A DNA stretch of 64,000 nt. It comes from Coffea arabica (Eukaryota > Streptophyta > Magnoliopsida > Gentianales > Rubiaceae). Within the stretch, counting starts at the first letter, position 1; the number at the start of each line of letters is the position of its first letter. Position numbers and translations under genes: made by a program. Under the pieces are notes generated by a model that was not told where the DNA came from, did not search any database, and saw nothing but the letters and a program-made list of their open reading frames with translations. Of the stretch, positions 58,180 through 64,000 are shown piece by piece. The stretch spans positions 20,286,319 through 20,350,318 of the forward strand of contig NC_092330.1 in assembly GCF_036785885.1 (NCBI RefSeq), given 5' to 3'.

Positions 58180-58800
58180 GGGTGCGATCATACCAGCACT
58201 AATGCACCGGATCCCATCAGAACTCCGAAGTTAAGCGTGCTTGGGCGACAGTAGTACTAGGATGGGTGACCCTAGGCCTGTCAACGGGTCGGGTCTAGAC
58301 CCGGATCCGGATCGGATCGCTGAAATTATTGCGGGTATGGGTAGGGATTTAATTCCGTTACCCGGATCCGGATCCGTTTTTTCAAACAAAAAAACGGGTC
58401 GGATACGGAATATAGTATTCCGATCCGTATTAGACCCGGATCCGGATATAAATGATTTAATAATTTAAAAAATATAAATATTATCAATATAATTTGATTA
58501 GGATGATGTATTTGAGTAAAATCAATTTGATTTATTTTCTTATTTGGTTTTTTCTTTGCATTAGTTAGAAATTAGTTTACAAATATGTCTTTTTCTCTTT
58601 TTTGTTAGAAATTATAAATTTTGGCAAATTTGTTCGGGTAGACCCGACCCGGATCCGAGACTCGCCGGGTCCGGAACACAGAATAAAAGGCCCGTCGGGT
58701 AAACGGATCGGATCCGGGTCCGGAATAATGATTTCCGGCCCGGACCCGGCCCGCTGACACCCCTAGGTGACCCCCTGGGAAATCCTCGTGTTGCACCCCT
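58180..58800 (+). pseudogene. Split 5S gene, copy 39
   Basis: Left 58180-58272, right 58766-58800 with G102A. Type D2. Confidence 0.94.
58273..58765 (+). mobile_element. hAT-like element copy 39
   Basis: 493 bp, D2. Lacks one GGATCC before GGAACAC; TTCCGATCCG within the inverted repeat; full CACCCCTA right end. Confidence 0.9.
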
Positions 58801-59212
58801 CCCTTTTTTGTTTCGAAATCCAAATTTCCCCTTCGTTCTTTATGCTGTAGTAATTTAGCTCCGTCGGAACGATTGCTTTATATTTTGCTTCTCATCGAAG
58901 CATGAAGGCGGATCTGAAGGCGCGAGACAAGTCAGGAACGGTACGGCTGGATCGAAGCCCGGATCGTCGGTCAAAGTTGTCGGCGCAAATGTATAAGCGC
59001 AAGCGTGAAGGATCAATTTCAGGATAATTGAGAGTTGCGCGACGAGGGAAAAAAAAAAGGTGCAAATCAACAAGAAAAAAATGTAAAAGTAAATAAATAA
59101 AAGGATGAGGGGAAATTCTTGAATTGACGCTTAAAATGAATTCGGGTCCAGAAAAGCCACACTGCTTCACAGGACGGCGCAGTTTAAAAGAATAAAGCGA
59201 AAGGAACATTGC

Positions 59213-59332
59213 GGGTGCAATCATACCAGCACTAATGCACCGGATCCCATCAGAACTCCGAAGTTAAGCGTGCTTGGGCGAGAGTAGTACTAGGATGGGT
59301 GACCCCCTGGGAAGTCCTCGTGTTGCACCCCT
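59213..59332 (+). rRNA. 5S rRNA: 5S rRNA gene, uninterrupted copy 34
   Basis: 120 nt with G7A (GGGTGCAATC), a change within helix I, and CATTGC before the gene in place of CATGGC. Confidence 0.94.
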
Positions 59333-59743
59333 CCCTTTTTTGTTTCGAAATCCAAATTTCCCCTTCGTTCTTTATGCTGTAGTAATTTAGCTCCGTCGGA
59401 ACGATTGCTTTATATTTTGCTTCTTATCGAAGCATGAAGGCGGATCTGAAGGCGCGAGACAAGTCAGGAACGGTACGGCTGGATCGAAGCCCGGATCGTC
59501 GGTCAAAGTTGTCGGCGCAAATGTATAAGCGCAAGCGTGAAGGATCAATTTCAGGATAACTGAGAGTTGTGCGACGAGGGAAAAAAAAAGGTGCAAATCA
59601 ACAAGAAAAAAATATAAAAGTAAATAAATAAAAGGATGAGAGGAAATTCATGAATTGACGCTTAGAATGAATTCGGGTCCAGAAAAGCCAAACTGCTTCA
59701 CAGGACGTGGCAGTTTAAAAGAATAAAGCGAAAGGAACATGGC

Positions 59744-60364
59744 GGGTGCGATCATACCAGCACTAATGCACCGGATCCCTTCAGAACTCCGAAGTTAAGC
59801 GTGCTTGGGCGACAGTAGTACTAGGATGGGTGACCCTAGGCCTGTCAACGGGTCGGGTCTAGACCCGGATCCGGATCGGATTGCTGAAATTATTGCGAGT
59901 ATGGGTAGGGATTTAATTCCGTTACCCGAATCCGGATCCGTTTTTTCAAACAAAAAAACGGGTCGGATACGGAATATTGTATTCCGACCCGTATTAGACC
60001 CGGATCCGGATATAAATGATTTAATAATTTAAAAAATATAAATATTATCAATATAATTTGATTAGGATGATGTATTTGAGTAAAATCAATTTGATTTATT
60101 TTCTTATTTGGTTTTTTCTTTGCATTAGTTAGAAATTAGTTTACAAATATATATTTTTCTCTTTTTTGTTAGAAATTATAAATTTTGGCAAATTTGTTCG
60201 GGTAGACCCGACCCGGATCCGAGACTCGCCGGGTCCGGAACACAGAATAAAAGGCCCGTCGGGTAAACGGATCGGATCCGGGTCCGGAATAATGATTTCC
60301 GGCCCGGACCCGGCCCGCTGACACCCCTAGGTGACCCCCTGGGAAATCCTCGTGTTGCACCCCT
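59744..60364 (+). pseudogene. Split 5S gene, copy 40
   Basis: Left 59744-59836 with A37T (GGATCCCTTC), right 60330-60364. Type D2. Confidence 0.94.
59837..60329 (+). mobile_element. hAT-like element copy 40
   Basis: 493 bp, D2, with GCGAGTATGG, ACCCGAATCC and AATATTGTATT. Confidence 0.9.
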
Positions 60365-60776
60365 CCCTTTTTTGTTTCGAAATCCAAATTTCCCCTTCGT
60401 TCTTTATGCTGTAGTAATTTAGCTCCGTCGGAACGATTGCTTTATATTTTGCTTCTCATCGAAGCATGAAGGCGGATCTGAAGGCGCGAGACAAGTCAGG
60501 AACGGTACGGCTGGATCGAAGGCCGGATCGTTGGTCAAAGTTGTCGGCGCAAATGTATAAGCGCAAGCGTGAAGGATCAATTTCAGGATAATTGAGAGTT
60601 GCGCGACGAGGGAAAAAAAAATGGTGCAAATCAACAAGAAAAAAATGTAAAAGTAAATAAATAAAAGGATGAGGGGAAATTCTTGAATTGACGCTTAAAA
60701 TGAATTCGGGTCCAGAAAAGCCACACTGCTTCACAGGACGGGGCAGTTTAAAAGAATAAAACGAAAGGAACATGGC

Positions 60777-60896
60777 GGGTGCGATCATACCAGCACTAAT
60801 GCACCGGATCCCATCAGAACTCCGAAGTTAAGCGTGCTTGGGCGAGAGTAGTACTAGGATGGGTGACCCCCTGGGAAGTCCTCGTGTTGCACCCCT
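60777..60896 (+). rRNA. 5S rRNA: 5S rRNA gene, uninterrupted copy 35
   Basis: 120 nt, consensus, with the -16 G-to-A change upstream. Confidence 0.96.
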
Positions 60897-61307
60897 CCCT
60901 TTTTTGTTTCGAAATCCAAATTTCCCCTTCGTTCTTTATGCTGTAGTAATTTAGCTCCGTCGGAACGATTGCTTTATATTTTGCTTCTTATCGAAGCATG
61001 AAGGCGGATCTGAAGGCGCGAGACAAGTCAGGAACGGTACGGCTGGATCGAAGCCCGGATCGTCGGTCAAAGTTGTCGGCGCAAATGTATAAGCGCAAGC
61101 GTGAAGGATCAATTTCGGGATAACTGAGAGTTGTGCGACGAGGGAAAAAAAAAGGTGCAAATCAACAAGAAAAAAATATAAAAGTAAATAAATAAAAGGA
61201 TGAGAGGAAATTCATGAATTGACGCTTAGAATGAATTCGGGTCCAGAAAAGCCAAACTGCTTCACAGGGCGTGGCAGTTTAAAAGAATAAAACGAAAGGA
61301 ACATGGC

Positions 61308-61940
61308 GGGTGCGATCATACCAGCACTAATGCCCCGGATCCCATCAGAACTCTGAAGTTAAGCGTGCTTGGGCGACAGTAGTACTAGGATGGGTGACCC
61401 TAGGCCTGTCAACGGGTCGGGTCTAGACCCGGATCCGGATCGGATCGCTGAAATTATTGCGGGTATGGGTAGGGATTTAATTCCGTTACCCGGATCCGGA
61501 TCCGTTTTTTCAAACAAAAAAACGGGTCGGATACGGAATATAGTATTCCGACCCGTATTAGATCCGGATCCGGATATAAATGATTTAATAATTTATAAAA
61601 AATATATATTATCAATATAATTTGATTAGGATGATGTATTTGAGTAAAATCAATTTGATTTATTTTCTTATTTGGTTTTTTCTTTGCATTAGTTAGAAAT
61701 TAGTTTACAAATATATTTTTTTCTCTTTTTTGTTAGAAATTATAAATTTTGGCAAATTTGTTCGGGTAGACCCGACCCGGATCCGAGACTCGCCGGGTCC
61801 GGATCCGGAACACAGAATAAAAGACCCGTCGGGTAAACGGGTCGGATCCGGGTCCGGGTCCGGAATAAAGAATTCCGGCCCGGACCCGGCCCGTTGACAC
61901 CCCTAGGTGACCCCCTGGGAAATCCTCGTGTTGCACTCCT
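61308..61940 (+). pseudogene. Split 5S gene, copy 41
   Basis: Left 61308-61400 with A27C and C47T, right 61906-61940 with C117T. Type D2. Confidence 0.94.
61401..61905 (+). mobile_element. hAT-like element copy 41
   Basis: 505 bp, D2, with AAAGAATTCC. Confidence 0.9.
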
Positions 61941-62352
61941 CCCTTTTTTGTTTCGAAATCCAAATTTCCCCTTCGTTCTTTATGCTGTAGTAATTTAGCT
62001 CCGTCGGAACGATTGCTTTATATTTTGCTTCTCATCGAAGCATGAAGGCGGATCTGAAGGCGCGAGACAAGTCAGGAACGGTACGGCTGGATCGAAGCCC
62101 GGATCGTCGGTCAAAGTTGTCGGCGCAAATGTATAAGCGCAAGCGTGAAGGATCAATTTCAGGATAATTGAGAGTTGCGCGACGAGGGAAAAAAAAATGG
62201 TGCAAATCAACAAGAAAAAAATGTAAAAGTAAATAAATAAAAGGATGAGGGGAAATTCTTGAATTGACGCTTAAAATGAATTCGGGTCCAGAAAAGCCAC
62301 ACTGCTTCACAGGACGGGGCAGTTTAAAAGAATAAAGCGAAAGGAACATGGC

Positions 62353-62474
62353 GGGTGCGATCATACCAGCACTAATGCACCGGATCCCATCAGAACTCCG
62401 AAGTTAAGCGTGCTTGGGCGAGAGAGGTGTACTAGGATGGGTGACCCCCTGGGAAGTCCTCGTGTTGCACCCCT
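62353..62474 (+). rRNA. 5S rRNA: 5S rRNA gene, 122-nt variant, uninterrupted copy 36
   Basis: 122-nt form, otherwise consensus. Confidence 0.86.
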
Positions 62475-62884
62475 CCCTTTTTTGTTTCGAAATCCAAATT
62501 TCCCCTTCGTTCTTTATGCTGTAGTAATTTAGCTCCGTCGGAACGATTGCTTTATATTTTGCTTCTCATCGAAGCATGAAGGCGGATCTGAAGGCGCGAG
62601 ACAAGTCAGGAACGGTACGGCTGGATCGAAGCCCGGATCGTCGGTCAAAGTTGTCGGCGCAAATGCATAAGCGCAAGCGTGAAGGATCAATTTCAGGATA
62701 ATTGAGAGTTGTGCGACGAGGGAAAAAAAAGGTGCAAAGCAACAAGAAAAAAATATAAAAGTAAATAAATAAAAGGATGAGAGGAAATTCATGAATTGAC
62801 GCTTAGAATGAATTCGGGTCCAGAAAAGCCAAACTGATTCACAGGACGTGGCAGTTTAAAAGAATAAAGCGAAAGGAACATGGC

Positions 62885-63517
62885 GGGTGCGATCATACCA
62901 GCACTAATGCACCGGATCCCATCAGAACTCCGAAGTTAAGCGTGCTTGGGCGACAGTAGTACTAGGATAGGTGACCCTAGGCCTGTCAACGGGTCGGGTC
63001 TAGACCCGGATCCGGATCGGATCGCTGAAATTTTTTCGGGTATGGGTAGGGATTTAATTCCGTTATCCGGATCCGGATCCGTTTTTTCAAACAAAAAAAC
63101 GGGTCGGATACGGAATATAGTATTCCGACCCGTATTAGACCCGGATCCGGATATAAATGATTTAATAATTTATAAAAAATATATATTATCAATATAATTT
63201 GATTAGGATGATGTATTTGAGTAAAATCAATTTGATTTATTTTCTTATTTGGTTTTTTCTTTGCATTAGTTAGAAATTAGTTTACAAATATATTTTTTTC
63301 TCTTTTTTGTTAGAAATTATAAATTTTGGCAAATTTGTTCGGGTAGACCCGACCCGGATCCGAGACTCGCCGGGTCCGGATCCGGAACACAGAATAAAAG
63401 ACCCGTCGGGTAAACAGGTCGGATCCGGGTCCGGGTCCGGAATAATGAATTCCGGCCCGGACCCGGCCCGTTGACACCCCTAGGTGACCCCCTGGGAAAT
63501 CCTCGTGTTGCACCCCT
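62885..63517 (+). pseudogene. Split 5S gene, copy 42
   Basis: Left 62885-62977 (G85A), right 63483-63517. Type D-i. Confidence 0.94.
62978..63482 (+). mobile_element. hAT-like element copy 42
   Basis: 505 bp, D-i, with AAACAGGTCGG. Confidence 0.9.
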
Positions 63518-63928
63518 CCCTTTTTTGTTTCGAAATCCAAATTTCCCCTTCGTTCTTTATGCTGTAGTAATTTAGCTCCGTCGGAACGATTGCTTTATAT
63601 TTTGCTTCTCATCGAAGCATGAAGGCGGATCTGAAGGCGCGAGACAAGTCAGGAACGGTACGGCTGGATCGAAGCCCGGATCGTCGGTCAAAGTTGTCGG
63701 CGCAAATGTATAAGTGCAAGCGTGAAGGATCAATTTCAGGATAATTGAGAGTTGCGCGACGAGGGAAAAAAAATGGTGCAAATCAACAAGAAAAAAATGT
63801 AAAAGTAAATAAATAAAAGGATGAGGGGAAATTCTTGAATTGACGCTTAAAATGAATTCGGGTCCAGAAAAGCCACACTGCTTCACAGGACGGGGCAGTT
63901 TAAAAGAATAAAGCGAAAGGAACATGGC

Positions 63929-64000
63929 GGGTGCGATCATACCAGCACTAATGCACCGGATCCCATCAGAACTCCGAAGTTAAGCGTGCTTGGGCGAGAG
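63929..64000 (+). rRNA. 5S rRNA: 5S rRNA gene, copy 37, cut by window end
   Basis: First 72 nt only. The G70 (GAGAG) marks it as an uninterrupted-type gene, since split genes have C70. The window stops before the position that separates 120- and 122-nt forms. Confidence 0.88.

Larger units (their letters stand above)
1..64000 (+). repeat. 5S rDNA tandem array with a transposon-split gene in most repeat units
   Basis: The same modules repeat from end to end: a 5S gene, a spacer of about 410 bp, a 5S gene split by a hAT-like element, and a spacer of about 412 bp. Element starts are usually 1574-1577 bp apart, 1586 bp where the element carries an 11-bp duplication, 1564 bp twice, and 1037-1043 bp where an uninterrupted gene is missing. 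All genes read on the + strand. The array continues past both window edges, since the first base lies inside an element and the last inside a 5S gene. Copy number in such arrays can be distorted by assembly, so the count is that of this sequence, not necessarily of the chromosome. Confidence 0.97.

Noticed and set aside
1-64000. CRISPR array, because of regular spacing
   Set aside because: Repeats are whole 5S units of 1-1.6 kb and the sequence between them is itself repeated.
60-64000. tRNA, 18S-25S rRNA or snRNA genes linked to 5S
   Set aside because: No such sequence was recognised; every stretch is accounted for by 5S gene, spacer or element.

Overview
The whole window is one plant nuclear 5S ribosomal DNA tandem array, read on the + strand. 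I see no unique flanking DNA and no credible protein-coding gene. The plant assignment rests on the 120-nt 5S rRNA sequence (starts GGGTGCGATCATACC, ends TTGCACCCCT), the plant-type upstream elements (TTTAAAAG at -30 to -23, C at -1) and the T-run after each gene. A flowering plant is most likely; I cannot name the genus.

Every second gene is usually broken. A short non-autonomous hAT-like transposon (about 505 bp, MITE-like) sits after 5S nucleotide 93. It has imperfect terminal inverted repeats (TAGGCCTGTCAACGGG at the left; TAGGGGTGTCAACGGG as reverse complement of the right) and an exact 8-bp target duplication, GGTGACCC (5S nt 86-93). The window holds 43 element copies (one cut by the window start), all at the same base and in the same orientation. 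They alternate with 36 uninterrupted genes plus one cut by the window end. The basic repeat is therefore a dimer of about 1575 bp: interrupted gene (633 bp), class A spacer (about 412 bp), uninterrupted gene (120 or 122 bp), class B spacer (about 410 bp). The simplest reading is one insertion followed by amplification through unequal exchange and gene conversion.

Element subtypes used below: H has left end TAGGCCGGTC, a T5 run at nt 147-151 of the split gene, and C46T in the 5S left part. D has left end TAGGCCTGTC and T6 at that place. D-i is D with 5S G85A (box C reads GGATAGGTGACC). D-e is D with AGAACCGG in place of AGACCCGG. D2 has TTATTG in place of the T-run. All split genes carry G70C; nearly all carry G102A.

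Layout: (1) 1-25.6 kb, mostly H elements with 120-nt uninterrupted genes. (2) 25.65-35.2 kb, D, D-i and D-e elements with a 122-nt uninterrupted gene altered in the internal control region. (3) 35.6-56 kb, a mosaic of both plus D2 elements. (4) 56-61.3 kb, D2 elements only, shortened to 493-498 bp between 56.2 and 60.3 kb, including a tandem 1037-bp duplication that lacks the uninterrupted gene. (5) 61.3-64 kb, return to the mosaic of part 3. In six places two interrupted genes are adjacent with no uninterrupted gene between them; the reciprocal arrangement is never seen.

Functionally, uninterrupted genes should give 5S rRNA through TFIIIA, TFIIIC and RNA polymerase III. The split genes keep the start site, upstream elements and internal promoter through box C, so they may still be transcribed into 5S-transposon chimeric RNAs ending at T-runs inside the element. 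That is an inference from sequence only. Variant numbering uses 5S nt 1 = first G of GGGTGCG.
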